A stretch of DNA of 64,000 nt, taken from Bacteroidota bacterium. Lineage in GTDB: Bacteria > Bacteroidota > Bacteroidia > Bacteroidales > GCA-2711565. Positions within the stretch are counted from its first letter, which is position 1. Each line of letters starts with the position of its first letter. The notes beneath the pieces were generated by a model. It did no database searches. It was given only the letters and a program-made list of their open reading frames with translations, and was not told where the DNA came from. Both the position numbers and the translations under genes were made by a program. This document shows positions 1 through 8,393 of the stretch, piece by piece. The stretch covers positions 1-64,000 of the forward strand of contig JAHIVC010000087.1 in NCBI GenBank assembly GCA_018816945.1, given 5' to 3'.

Positions 1-1
1 A

Positions 2-487
2 TCAATATTGGGTGTTGCTAAACTAGAAACATCCCAAAATATTATGGGTTCTTTTCATGAGAGTGAGGTTGATTATTCAAAAAGACTTTTTAAAATCAAT
101 ATTGAGTCTATCCCTAGTAACACACAAGCAGTGGTAACCTTGCATTTTAGTCTTAGCGAAGCTGAATATATCACCCTAAAAGAAAAGAACGAGTTGGATA
201 TAAAGTGCGTTTATTTAACAACTAATGAATTAGGTGCAAAGAAGATAGAAATATTTGGGTATTCATTAAAAAAGGCTCTTGACATATATAGACAGTCATT
301 TGGAAGTAATGCATTGATCGACATGGAGTTAAAAGTAAATGTTATGGAGAATAACTTATCAGATGAAGAAAGGACATCAATTACAAGATTATTCGAAGAT
401 GAAGGTAGTGAATTGGTATACAATACAACATGCAATTGTTCAGATAATATAAAATTGAAAAAACATAAACTATTAATCAACTATTAA
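2..487 (+). CDS. hypothetical protein, 5' partial
   Basis: The frame is already open at the window edge and stays open to a TAA, so the gene almost certainly starts upstream; the first possible start inside the window is a TTG at 8. The visible part (about 160 residues) has no transmembrane segment and no motif I recognise. It is rich in Glu, Asn and Lys, with alternating strands and helices and a TCNCS pair of cysteines near the C-terminus. A shorter antisense frame overlaps it but has lower coding quality. Function unknown; it may be the tail of a larger protein. Confidence 0.55.
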   Translation, partial: SILGVAKLETSQNIMGSFHESEVDYSKRLFKINIESIPSNTQAVVTLHFSLSEAEYITLKEKNELDIKCVYLTTNELGAKKIEIFGYSLKKALDIYRQSFGSNALIDMELKVNVMENNLSDEERTSITRLFEDEGSELVYNTTCNCSDNIKLKKHKLLINY

Positions 488-992
488 TTAATGATGCTAG
501 ATTACAACAAAAGATCCGCTAATGCAGACATGCCTGTTTGCCGCATGCAGGTCTGCATTGAGCTAATCTAAAATCTTGTGTCTTGTATCTTGCATCTGAT
601 CTCAAAAAACATTTATCTTTGCTTTAAACCAAAACAAAACATATGAAAACATCCGCCTATGGCGGAAAAAAATAAATAAAGACATATAAAAAATAGCGTT
701 AGCTATAATTCTTGTATCAGAAAACCGCTAAATTCATGATTACCTACAAGGTTAAGCAGAAGCGCTCACGCCAAGGCGTGGGCTTGCTTGTTTGTAGGTA
801 AGGGTGCTTAGCGGTACCTCTGATACGGATAGGCTGAGTTCCACGCTTTTTCCTTGTCCACTGTAGCTTTAGCGAAGGTGGATAAAATCTCCTCCTTGCC
901 TATGATACGAAGAGGATCTCCCCAAACAATGTGGAACATAGCAGCATCTGCCTATTGGCGGATGCATTGTGTAATCATTAATTTTTACAGCT
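488..992. other. hairpin-rich non-coding region
   Basis: No credible gene lies in this 505-nt stretch. It holds several inverted repeats: a perfect 9-bp pair AATGCAGAC/GTCTGCATT (521-529 and 551-559), a CCGCC-TAT-GGCGG mini-palindrome near 652-664, ATAGC/GCTAT near 692-705, the long nested palindrome 714-826 (listed separately), GTTCCAC/GTGGAAC (838-844 and 931-937), and GCATCtGCC/GGCgGATGC near 942-966. The density of pairing arms suggests dispersed palindromic repeats or a structured RNA. Confidence 0.5.
714..826. repeat. 113-nt nested long inverted repeat
   Basis: Four pairs of perfect arms nest around a common centre: GTATCAG/CTGATAC (714-720 and 820-826), ACCGCTAA/TTAGCGGT (724-731 and 808-815), TTACCTACAA/TTGTAGGTAA (740-749 and 792-801) and CACGCC/GGCGTG (767-772 and 775-780). 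The asymmetric loops between arms resemble a folded RNA or a single-strand-recognised DNA element more than a simple terminator. No reverse transcriptase or transposase gene adjoins it. Identity unknown. Confidence 0.6.
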
Positions 993-1403
993 ATGCAAAA
1001 ATCAAACACTAAAAATGCCGGAACGGTTTCTCAGGCCTGCTTCGGCAAACGCGTACTTTTAATCGATCCGGATGAGCTTAATCATCAGCTTCATTATTTC
1101 CAGCTAAAGAAATATAAAATAAAACTTCAATGTAGCAAAAGCCTGAGGCATGCACTCTGGCTGGTTCAGGAAAATTATTATGATTTAATACTTAGTGAGA
1201 TATTTTTTAATGGTCATTTGCATTACGAACATCTATTTACTCTACGACAAGAAAATCTGGTACCCATCATTGTTCAAAGTACACAGTCTGCAACAGGGCA
1301 TTCAGAAAATTGTATAATACGGGGAGCAACAGCTTACTTCAGAAAACCTTTGCAATGGGTACCATATCTGAAAACAATTGAAGCTTGCTTGATAGATGTA
1401 TAA
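993..1403 (+). CDS. degenerate response-regulator receiver-domain protein
   Basis: This 136-residue protein has the outline of a CheY-like receiver domain and no output domain. RVLLIDPDELN (about 20-30) matches the beta1/acidic-pocket strand, YYDLILSEIFF (about 62-72) occupies the phospho-acceptor strand, PIIVQST (about 90-96) matches beta4 with its Thr/Ser, and AYFRKPL (about 113-119) matches the conserved Lys-Pro. The usual phosphorylated Asp is replaced (LILSE rather than LLLDxxMP), so classical phosphorylation is doubtful. No kinase adjoins it. It may be a pseudo-receiver signalling by protein contact; the fold call is reasonable, the role is unknown. Confidence 0.6.
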   Translation: MQKSNTKNAGTVSQACFGKRVLLIDPDELNHQLHYFQLKKYKIKLQCSKSLRHALWLVQENYYDLILSEIFFNGHLHYEHLFTLRQENLVPIIVQSTQSATGHSENCIIRGATAYFRKPLQWVPYLKTIEACLIDV

Positions 1404-1428
1404 AAAGCCGTTCAATTAAAAATCAGGA

Positions 1429-1462
1429 GGGATGGCTTCCCGCCTTTCCGGGACGACATCCC
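1429..1462. repeat. dispersed 34-bp hairpin repeat, copy 1
   Basis: The outer arms GGGATG/CATCCC enclose CCC/GGG inner arms. The same element recurs at 5291-5324 and 13074-13108, always between genes. Confidence 0.7.
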
Positions 1463-1479
1463 GTTCTACGGTTATATGA

Positions 1480-1629
1480 ATGAATTATCATGCATTAATG
1501 ACAAAATATAGGCTTTATGAATGATAAATCATACACATAAAACTTGACAAAGATATAATAATGCGTATATTTGTATGAGTAATCATGCAGTAACAATAAA
1601 ATATAGGCTTTATGAATGATAAATCATAC
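1480..1629 (+). promoter_or_regulatory. hipBA promoter with four candidate operator palindromes
   Basis: A Bacteroidetes-type promoter is visible: TTG of TTGACA at 1544 and TATATTTG at 1566-1573, 19 bp apart. Around it lie four palindromic sites of the form ATGA-N-TCAT: 12 bp at 1480-1491 and 1575-1586, and 16 bp at 1517-1532 and 1612-1627. Each type recurs exactly 95 bp apart, and the last site overlaps the hipB start codon. HipB-type antitoxins bind such multiple operators to autorepress, so these are good candidate sites. Confidence 0.6.
1503..1629 (+). repeat. 32-bp perfect direct repeat spanning the hipB start
   Basis: Positions 1503-1534 recur unchanged at 1598-1629, with weaker similarity extending about 25 bp upstream of each copy. 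The first copy therefore contains a decoy start of hipB (ATG at 1517), which reads only a few codons before diverging. It looks like a local duplication of the operator/start region. Confidence 0.75.
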
Positions 1630-1965
1630 GTAGATTGGGTTTCTATGAGTGATAATGCTTTAAGTGAAACCATAGGTGCTTTTATAAAGCATCACCGTCT
1701 TAATCAAAATAAGACTCAAGATGAGATATCTACTGCTGCAGGCATTAGTCGTTCTACACTAAGTTTATTAGAACGGGGAGAAACAGTAACATTAAGTAGT
1801 TTTATTCAGGTGCTACGTGTATTGGATCTGCTATATATTATGAATGCTTTCGAAGTGAAAGAGCAAATAAGCCCCATAGAATATGCTAAGATGAAACAGA
1901 ACAAAAGGCAACGGGCAAGAAATCAAAGTGAAGAAAATAATTCAAACAACGATTCCCAATGGTAG
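1612..1965 (+). CDS. hipB: HipB-like XRE-family antitoxin
   Basis: A 117-residue cytoplasmic protein with a Cro/C1-type helix-turn-helix at about residues 18-75. Helices 2 and 3 are visible in TQDEISTAAGISRSTLSLLE, followed by a charged, disordered C-terminal tail rich in Asn, Gln and Glu. It overlaps the next gene by 7 bp (ATGGTAG carries the HipA start and the HipB stop), the usual arrangement of a hipBA operon. HipB proteins bind operators as dimers, repress the operon and neutralise the HipA kinase. Candidate operators flank and overlap its start. The ATG at 1612 lies inside an operator copy; a later in-frame ATG exists at 1645. Confidence 0.85.
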   Translation: MNDKSYVDWVSMSDNALSETIGAFIKHHRLNQNKTQDEISTAAGISRSTLSLLERGETVTLSSFIQVLRVLDLLYIMNAFEVKEQISPIEYAKMKQNKRQRARNQSEENNSNNDSQW

Positions 1966-3266
1966 ATTATGCTTATGTAAAAATATGGGGAGAACTTGTA
2001 GGTGTCGTACGCTGGGATCAATCAGAAAGGTTTGCGAGTTTTCAGTATGACACGAAGTTTCTCGCTGAAGGATATGACCTTTCACCACTTAAAATGCCAT
2101 TACGTTCAGGGAACCGCATTTACTCCTTCCCCGAATTACGTCCAGGCCGTATTGGTGAGCCTGACTCTTTTAGTGGGCTTCCGGGCTTACTTGCCGATGC
2201 ATTACCTGACAAATATGGTAATCAGCTCATCGACGTTTGGCTTGCACAAGAAGGTCGCCCTAAGGACAGCATGAACCCAGTAGAGAAACTATGTTTCATT
2301 GGCACCCGTGGAATGGGAGCATTGGAATTTGAACCTGCTCAACTAAAAGCTACTAAACAAGCCTTTACTATCGAAATAAAAAGCTTGGTAGATATGGCCC
2401 AAAAGATGTTATCCAAAAGAGAAGAATTTGAAACCAATCTTCAGGCAGATGAGCAAAAAGCCATGATGGAAATTTTAAAGATTGGAACCTCTGCAGGTGG
2501 AGCCAGGCCAAAAGCTGTTATTGCTTATAACCAAAAAACGGGAGAAGTTAAATCTGGTCAGGCAAAGGCTCCAAAAGGATTTGAGCATTGGTTAATAAAA
2601 TTAGATGGCGTAGGCGATGCTCAATTCGGAGAAAGCCAGGGCTGGGGTAGAGTAGAAATGGCTTATTATCTGATGGCCAAAGACTGTGGCATTGAAATGA
2701 CGGAATGTCAATTACTTGAGGAAAGAGATCGTGCACATTTTATGACCAAACGCTTTGACAGGGAAGGGAATGAAACAAAGCACCATGTACAAACACTTTG
2801 TGCGATACAACATTTTGATTTCAATAATATATATGGATATAGTTACGAACAACTCTTCCAAACCATGCGGATGTTGAAGTTGAGTTATCCTGAAGCTGAA
2901 CAAATGTTTAGAAGGATGGTATTTAATGTACTGGCTGTCAACTATGATGATCACACAAAAAACTTTGGGTTCATCCTTAAGAAAGGTGAAAATTGGAAAT
3001 TGGCTCCGGCATATGATGTTTGCTATTCATACGATCCTAAAAACAGATGGGTTAGTCAGCAAACATTAAGCATTAACGGGAAGCACAAAAACATCTTGAA
3101 GGACGATTTGATGAAAATTGCTCTAACAAATAAGTTAAGGAAAGCCGATAAAATCATTGAAGAAATACAAAATGTTGTAGTTAATTGGAGCGCTTATGCC
3201 AAAAAAACCAATGTGAGTAGCGAAAGACGTGACAATATTTCTAAAACCTTAAAACCATTGAAATAG
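1959..3266 (+). CDS. hipA: HipA-like serine/threonine kinase toxin
   Basis: 435 residues, close to the usual full HipA length of about 440. An N-terminal HipA subdomain (about 5-105) precedes the kinase core. The Gly-rich ATP loop is GTSAGGARPKA (176-186), the catalytic loop D-x-H-x-K-N is at 330-335, and the Mg-binding Asp sits in LAPAYD (about 348-353). All key residues are present, so the enzyme should be active. In Escherichia coli HipA phosphorylates glutamyl-tRNA synthetase and causes growth arrest; the target here cannot be inferred. It is co-transcribed with the antitoxin. Confidence 0.9.
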   Translation: MVDYAYVKIWGELVGVVRWDQSERFASFQYDTKFLAEGYDLSPLKMPLRSGNRIYSFPELRPGRIGEPDSFSGLPGLLADALPDKYGNQLIDVWLAQEGRPKDSMNPVEKLCFIGTRGMGALEFEPAQLKATKQAFTIEIKSLVDMAQKMLSKREEFETNLQADEQKAMMEILKIGTSAGGARPKAVIAYNQKTGEVKSGQAKAPKGFEHWLIKLDGVGDAQFGESQGWGRVEMAYYLMAKDCGIEMTECQLLEERDRAHFMTKRFDREGNETKHHVQTLCAIQHFDFNNIYGYSYEQLFQTMRMLKLSYPEAEQMFRRMVFNVLAVNYDDHTKNFGFILKKGENWKLAPAYDVCYSYDPKNRWVSQQTLSINGKHKNILKDDLMKIALTNKLRKADKIIEEIQNVVVNWSAYAKKTNVSSERRDNISKTLKPLK

Positions 3267-3332
3267 AAACTTAAAGATGATCCTCCAAGGGGTGGCACCC
3301 CACAACCCAAGAATACTATTCAAAATCAACCC

Positions 3333-4814
3333 ATGAAAAAACGATCATATAACCTTTCAAAATCAGCCTTCATCAAAGGACTTCAATGCCATAAATCCCT
3401 CTATCTAAAAAAGTACCATCCGGAGCTGGAAGATGAGATTTCAGAATCTCAGCAAGCTATATTTGATAAAGGAACAAATATCGGAATACTGGCTCAACAA
3501 CTCTTTCCGGGAGGAACCGATTTAGGAGGCTATATTCCACATAACTTCTTAGAAGTCTTCAAACAGACAGATCAACTGATACTGGGGGAAGCACCCATTT
3601 ACGAAGCGGGTTTTAGCTATGATAATCTGCTTTGTTTTATAGATATAATGGAAAAAAAGAATGGTAAATGGCATGCCTGTGAAGTAAAAGGTTCAACCTC
3701 TGTAAAAGAAACCTATTTATGGGATACTGCATTTCAATATCATGTAATGATTTCCTCAGGTATTGAGTTGGAAGATATATCGGTGGTGTATCTGAATAAC
3801 CAATATGTGAGAAATGGAGAGCTTGATTTACATGAATTATTTACTATTGAGTCCGTTAAAGACCAGATTCTCCCTCTCCTGCCCAAAGTAAAAGAATACA
3901 TTAAACAGATGAAAGGAATGCTTGAGGATGATACCAGCCCTTCTATTAGTATAGGTCCTCAATGCAGCAATCCTTACCCTTGCAGTTTTATGGGACATTG
4001 CTGGAAAGATGTTCCTGAATACAGCATTTTTAATATTTCACGCCTGTCAGAAGACAAAAAATTTGATTTATATGAAAAGGGCATCATCAAGCTCTCTGAT
4101 ATTCCTGATGATTATCCTCTGAGTTCCAATCAACAACTCCAGGTATTGGCTGAGAAGAATGGAGAATCAATCATTGACAAAACTGAAATAAACACCTTTC
4201 TTAACAAACTGAAATATCCTTTATATTTTCTGGATTTTGAGACATTTCAGCCTTCAGTTCCGATGTTTGATCAATCAAGACCATTTCAGCAAATATGCTT
4301 TCAGTATTCGCTTCACATTTTAGATAAACCAAACGGAAAACTAATTCATAAAGAATTTTTGGCAGAAGCCAAAGATGATCCACGCCTTTCGTTTATCAGG
4401 CAACTTATTCAAGACATTGGCAAAGAAGGTGATATAATAGTCTATAACAAAGGTTTTGAAACCGCACGACTAAATGAAATTGGCAGTGACTTCCCCGAAT
4501 ACCAAAACCAAACAAACGAAATTAATCAACGAGTGGTTGACCTGATGGATCCTTTTTCAAAGAAACATTATTACACCCCCGAAATGAAAGGTTCCTACTC
4601 AATTAAAAAGGTCTTACCAGCATTGGTTCCTGAATTGAGTTATAAAAATCTAAACATTAATGAAGGAGGATCTGCCAGTATCGCTTTTGAAAGTCTTTAC
4701 AACGAAACGGATGAACACAAAATCAAACAAACCCGGGATGATTTGCTTGCATATTGCAAACTGGATACTTTGGCCATGGTTGAAATATTAAAAGTATTAT
4801 ATGGGAATAGTTGA
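3333..4814 (+). CDS. DUF2779 protein: Cas4-like Fe-S nuclease plus DEDD exonuclease domain
   Basis: 493 residues with two nuclease-like modules. The N-terminal half resembles Cas4/RecB-family PD-(D/E)XK nucleases, with D104 and E117-V-K119. Cys19 plus Cys211, Cys217 and Cys223 are placed as in 4Fe-4S-containing members. The C-terminal half is the DUF2779 domain, an RNase H-like 3'-5' exonuclease fold, with D301-F-E303 and a late Asp in AYCKLDT. No signal peptide. It lies between a toxin-antitoxin pair and an ADP-ribosylglycohydrolase, so a role in DNA metabolism or defence is plausible but not shown. Its last 14 bp overlap the next gene, implying co-translation. Confidence 0.8.
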   Translation: MKKRSYNLSKSAFIKGLQCHKSLYLKKYHPELEDEISESQQAIFDKGTNIGILAQQLFPGGTDLGGYIPHNFLEVFKQTDQLILGEAPIYEAGFSYDNLLCFIDIMEKKNGKWHACEVKGSTSVKETYLWDTAFQYHVMISSGIELEDISVVYLNNQYVRNGELDLHELFTIESVKDQILPLLPKVKEYIKQMKGMLEDDTSPSISIGPQCSNPYPCSFMGHCWKDVPEYSIFNISRLSEDKKFDLYEKGIIKLSDIPDDYPLSSNQQLQVLAEKNGESIIDKTEINTFLNKLKYPLYFLDFETFQPSVPMFDQSRPFQQICFQYSLHILDKPNGKLIHKEFLAEAKDDPRLSFIRQLIQDIGKEGDIIVYNKGFETARLNEIGSDFPEYQNQTNEINQRVVDLMDPFSKKHYYTPEMKGSYSIKKVLPALVPELSYKNLNINEGGSASIAFESLYNETDEHKIKQTRDDLLAYCKLDTLAMVEILKVLYGNS

Positions 4815-5217
4815 AAAATATTCTGAATTTGAAAAGATATCTTTAAGAAGAACGGGATGTATGGGTACTTGCCCGGTTTATTTAGTTGAAATATATTCAA
4901 ATGGTAAGATAGAATATGAGGGTGAAAATTTTGTAAAGAAAACGGGTCATCATTCATGGTTGATTGATTCTCAGTCAATCAAAGCACTGAATAAAGCTAT
5001 TCATAAGTATAATTACTTTACTATTAAACCAAAAAAGATAGAATTTGAGGTTACATGCAATCCATCTTGTATAACATCAATACAGCTAAAGGATGGTAAA
5101 TATAGAGAGATAGAAAATTATTATGGTAATGATGAGTATCCAAAAATACTTCAACGTCTGGAAAAACGAATTGAAAATATTATTGGTATTGAAAATTATA
5201 TAGGTGCTAATCAATAA
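4801..5217 (+). CDS. DUF6438-domain protein
   Basis: 138 residues matching the DUF6438 pattern: ISLRRTGCMGTCPVYLVEI near the N-terminus, then a YSNGKIEYEG strand pair. Cys20/Cys24 and Cys86/Cys90 form two CxxxC pairs that could bind metal or form disulphides. Many family members are secreted lipoproteins, but this one lacks a signal peptide. It starts inside the 3' end of the nuclease gene (14-bp overlap), so the two are probably translated together. No biochemical function is established for the family. Confidence 0.75.
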   Translation: MGIVEKYSEFEKISLRRTGCMGTCPVYLVEIYSNGKIEYEGENFVKKTGHHSWLIDSQSIKALNKAIHKYNYFTIKPKKIEFEVTCNPSCITSIQLKDGKYREIENYYGNDEYPKILQRLEKRIENIIGIENYIGANQ

Positions 5218-5290
5218 TAATTGGTCAATTGAAAAAGGTAATGATGCCAAAAATAGTTGGTGATTTTTCAATTAACTATTATAGATCACT

Positions 5291-5324
5291 GGGATGGCTT
5301 CCCGCCTAACAGGGACGACATCCC
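5291..5324. repeat. dispersed 34-bp hairpin repeat, copy 2
   Basis: Same GGGATGGC...CATCCC hairpin as at 1429-1462, differing only in the loop. It lies in the 177-bp gap between the DUF6438 gene and the ADP-ribosylglycohydrolase gene. Confidence 0.7.
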
Positions 5325-5394
5325 TCTATTCTCCAAAGAATTTATTAATAGCAAAATGACCATTCAAAAATATAAATAAGATAAACAAAAGATA

Positions 5395-6192
5395 GTGAAA
5401 AATCCACATACAATAATCGGCGCAATTGCAGGAGATATAATCGGTTCAGTTTATGAATGGAATAATGTTAATAACATTGATTTCCCTATTTTCAATGCAA
5501 AATGTGATTTTACGGATGATTCTGTTTTAACTTTAGCAGTTGCTGATAGTATTCTAAATAAAAAAGATTTTGCTAAAACAATATGGGACTATGCCAGACA
5601 ATATCCCAATAGAGGTTATGGTGGTCATTTTGCCTCATGGATTCGAAACACTGATTTAAAACCCTATAATAGTTTCGGAAACGGATCTGCAATGCGAGTT
5701 AGCGCAGTTGGCTTTGCCTATGATCATTTATCTCAGGTATTAGAAGTAGCCAAACAATCAGCAGAAGTTACACATAATCATCCGGAAGGGATTAAAGGTG
5801 CTCAGGTAATCGCTTCCGCTATATTTTTAGCTAGAACCGGGCATACCAAAAAATTTATTAAGGATTACATTTCAAAAACCTTCAATTACAATTTAGAGGA
5901 TACCATTTCTAGCATCAGACCTTCTTATAAATTTGATGAAACATGCCAGGGATCAGTACCACAAGCTATAATTGCATTTTTGGAAAGTTCCGATTATGAA
6001 AATGCGATTCGATTAGCCATTTCCATTGGCGGAGACAGCGACACAATAGCCTGTATCACTGGAGGGATTGCTTCTGCATTTTATAAGAATATCCCTCAGA
6101 CGATTATTGATTTCGTAAATGCTAAATTACCTCAGGAGTTCCTGGAATTGATAACTAAATTTGATAAAAAATTTAATTTTAATATTCCTTAA
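5395..6192 (+). CDS. ADP-ribosylglycohydrolase (DraG/ARH family)
   Basis: 265 residues with the family's metal-site motifs: TDDS (40-43), NGSAMRV (97-102), THNHPEGIKGA (126-136) and GGDSDTIACITGGIA (212-226). These acidic residues bind two Mg or Mn ions and catalyse removal of ADP-ribose from proteins, nucleic acids or small molecules. The length is normal and no residue is missing. The start is GTG at 5395, chosen because the second residues already belong to the conserved IIGAIAGDIIGS strand. No ADP-ribosyltransferase is adjacent, so the substrate is unknown; such enzymes also appear in phage-defence and toxin-reversal contexts. Confidence 0.88.
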   Translation: MKNPHTIIGAIAGDIIGSVYEWNNVNNIDFPIFNAKCDFTDDSVLTLAVADSILNKKDFAKTIWDYARQYPNRGYGGHFASWIRNTDLKPYNSFGNGSAMRVSAVGFAYDHLSQVLEVAKQSAEVTHNHPEGIKGAQVIASAIFLARTGHTKKFIKDYISKTFNYNLEDTISSIRPSYKFDETCQGSVPQAIIAFLESSDYENAIRLAISIGGDSDTIACITGGIASAFYKNIPQTIIDFVNAKLPQEFLELITKFDKKFNFNIP

Positions 6193-7069
6193 TCAGCATA
6201 CCCTTTTAAGATACCCGATACTATTTATCATTTATCATAGCTATTGTACCCTCGCAGGTTAAGCGGTGTTCGTGCGCTCCTCACTTATGCAGGTCGGCTC
6301 CGGGCTGCGCCTTCGCCTGCTGTAAAAAAACAAGGCAAAATAAATCATTCCGCTCCGCTTAACCTCTATAAAACAACTCCAACCTGAACCTAAACAAACT
6401 CATAACTCACCTGTCCGCCGTGGCGGATAATTCATAATTGCGAAGCTTTGCTTCGCTCCATGGCCTTGTTTTTATTCAGCCCCTGCAAAGCGTTGCGGTG
6501 CTTCTCACTCGGTGCTACTCTTAGCCCCCAAACCCCAAAGTTGTTTCGCTTTGCTCAATATAAATAATTGGGGGCTAACCGCACCTTATCTTTTGTGCTC
6601 GCCTGCGTGTCGCAGCCCCAATTTCGTCATTCCGCATCTATTCCTTATAAATAATCACCCTGGGGTGTTTTAGAATGCTCCATTCCTTATTTAACGCTTG
6701 CAATGGGCTTCGCTTTTTGCCTTCATCATTTATAAAGGCATCTCAAGTTTAACCTCACTCATGTAATCCGGTAAAAACAATAATCCAAAACTTACAATTC
6801 AACTTATAACTCATAACTTATAATTCAATAACATTCGTTCGGTCAAAAACTTTCGTTGCTTCATAAAAGATCCCGCTTCAGCAGCTTCACTCCACATGTT
6901 CCGTTCAGCCGCTTCATTTTCCCATCCCCGATAAAAAGCTCCGCCCTCCCCTTCCAAGCGGGGGCTGCTCCGCTCGCAGCGGCTCGCGAGGGTAATAAGA
7001 GTCTGAAGTTTTTGTATCTTGGCTAAGAATATTCAATCAACAAATACATCATTCTTAACATCCTGTCTG
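6193..7069. other. GC-richer non-coding region with long inverted repeats
   Basis: Nearly 880 nt without a credible gene and visibly richer in G+C than its surroundings. Two large imperfect hairpins can be read: AGGTTAAGCGG/CCGCTTAACCT (6256-6266 and 6355-6365), and GGTGC plus TTAGCCCCCAA pairing with TTGGGGGCTAA plus GCACC (6511-6515, 6521-6531, 6568-6578, 6581-6585). A TCCGCC/GGCGGA mini-palindrome lies near 6415-6430, and G/C-rich palindromic runs fill 6940-6995. It resembles a cluster of dispersed repeats. TATCTTGG at 7015-7022 could be a weak -7 element for the next gene. Confidence 0.5.
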
Positions 7070-7840
7070 ATGCCCAACTACGACAATTATAATAGAGAAG
7101 AGAGAGCAATATGCGCCCATCTGTTCCGATTACTTCATGAAAATCTTGACTCGAAAGAAGAAAGTCCACTTGGTCAATTTATCAGCATTTTATCAAAAAA
7201 TAACTTATCATTTAAAAATGGTAACGGTTCATTTCAAAATTTACGGTATGATAATGTCACCATTTTTTGTGAGGTATCAATTATCCGCGATGCTTATCAA
7301 AATACCAGGCCAGATATTAATCCTTTTATGGATGATTTGACACAATTAATAATGAAGCAGGAGAACATCTCAGATTGCCGCCTTTATTCTCAACTTCCTA
7401 AGCCATTAAACGTTATAAGTTTGACACATCCTAAACAAATTAAACAAAAGGCAAAATCAGTCGGCATTCAGCTATCAGAAAGCGAGAACAAAGTTTATGG
7501 AATTATGCAAGCTATGTTTAATGCAAAACCTGATCTTGTCATAACTATTGATAATCTTTTATTGGTCTGTGAAGCCAAATTCACTGAACCTTTTGATGCA
7601 GAACAATTGCATAGAACAGATTGTATCGCTGAGGTTTGGGCTAACTTGCTATACAAAGACCTGGGGTTCAATGAGCCTCCAATTTATTCAGTATTCAAAC
7701 TAGGTGCAGCAGTCTTTAATCCACATATAAGTTGGAAGGATATTTCTGCAATAGCAGATAATACATACAGTACTTATGACAGAACAAGAATAGCAATTAA
7801 AAAAGGAGTAGAATTACTCAACCATAAATTTCTAAATTGA
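7070..7840 (+). CDS. PD-(D/E)XK nuclease-like protein
   Basis: 256 residues from the ATG at 7070; a TTG at 7019 is the only in-frame alternative, and an in-frame stop lies at 7004. The C-terminal half carries a restriction-endonuclease-like core: KPDLVI (171-175 counted from the TTG), a hydrophobic strand, then CEAKF (184-188), which gives D-x(12)-E-x-K. No signal peptide or membrane segment. It is isolated between GC-rich non-coding DNA and a convergent pseudogene. A role in restriction or abortive infection is inference from the fold and the accessory setting; I do not recognise the specific family. Confidence 0.6.
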   Translation: MPNYDNYNREERAICAHLFRLLHENLDSKEESPLGQFISILSKNNLSFKNGNGSFQNLRYDNVTIFCEVSIIRDAYQNTRPDINPFMDDLTQLIMKQENISDCRLYSQLPKPLNVISLTHPKQIKQKAKSVGIQLSESENKVYGIMQAMFNAKPDLVITIDNLLLVCEAKFTEPFDAEQLHRTDCIAEVWANLLYKDLGFNEPPIYSVFKLGAAVFNPHISWKDISAIADNTYSTYDRTRIAIKKGVELLNHKFLN

Positions 7841-8014
7841 TCATTTCATGTTTTTTCTTATATTTTCAACTCAGTACAATAAAACAGTATGAGTTTGTTT
7901 TTCTCCCCAAAACAAATAGCACAGGTTGATTTTTTTAAAATATTAATAGCACTAAAAAGTGAACAATACATACCACGCCTGTCCGCCGTATAGGAGGATG
8001 GGCGGATATAGTTA

Positions 8015-8387
8015 CTAAAGGAACATATGGGCAAATTGAAAAAATAATAACAAAAAACAATTTTTAAATGGCAAGAAATATTTATCTGATTTTTATCACA
8101 TCCAGCATCAAGTGACTTTTGTCGGTCGTCTGCAATAGCAAAAGCTATTTGGGCAATGATTGGCAAATCTGGACGAAACGTTTTTATTTTTTGGGTAGCT
8201 TCATATCCATTCATAATAGACATGTTGATATCCATTAAAACCAAATCAATATTGTTGTTGTCTTGGCATAACTTAATTGACTCTTCACCATTTTTAGCCC
8301 AGAGCGTATTAATTCCTGCTTGGTCAAGCACTAGCTTCAATGATTTATATTTTGTTCAAAATTCTCTTCAATTAAAACTGTTTTCAT
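8015..8387 (-). pseudogene. frameshifted response regulator
   Basis: The gene begins 6 bp after the histidine kinase stop with MKTVLIEENFEQN, then runs into a stop. Shifting one frame restores YKSLKLVLDQAG and a good receiver domain (LVLMDINMSIMNGYEAT with the phospho-acceptor Asp, LPIIAQIAFA, SLDAGCD). After the GCD a second shift is needed to continue KYFLPFKNC, matching the usual Lys-Pro loop in degraded form. Two independent lesions argue for a true pseudogene. It was probably the partner of the kinase upstream in the same operon. Confidence 0.7.
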
Positions 8388-8393
8388 GATGAG

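Noticed and set aside
714-826. Retron-type msr/msd RNA
   Set aside because: The fold is tempting, but no reverse transcriptase gene lies nearby and the downstream gene is a receiver-domain protein.
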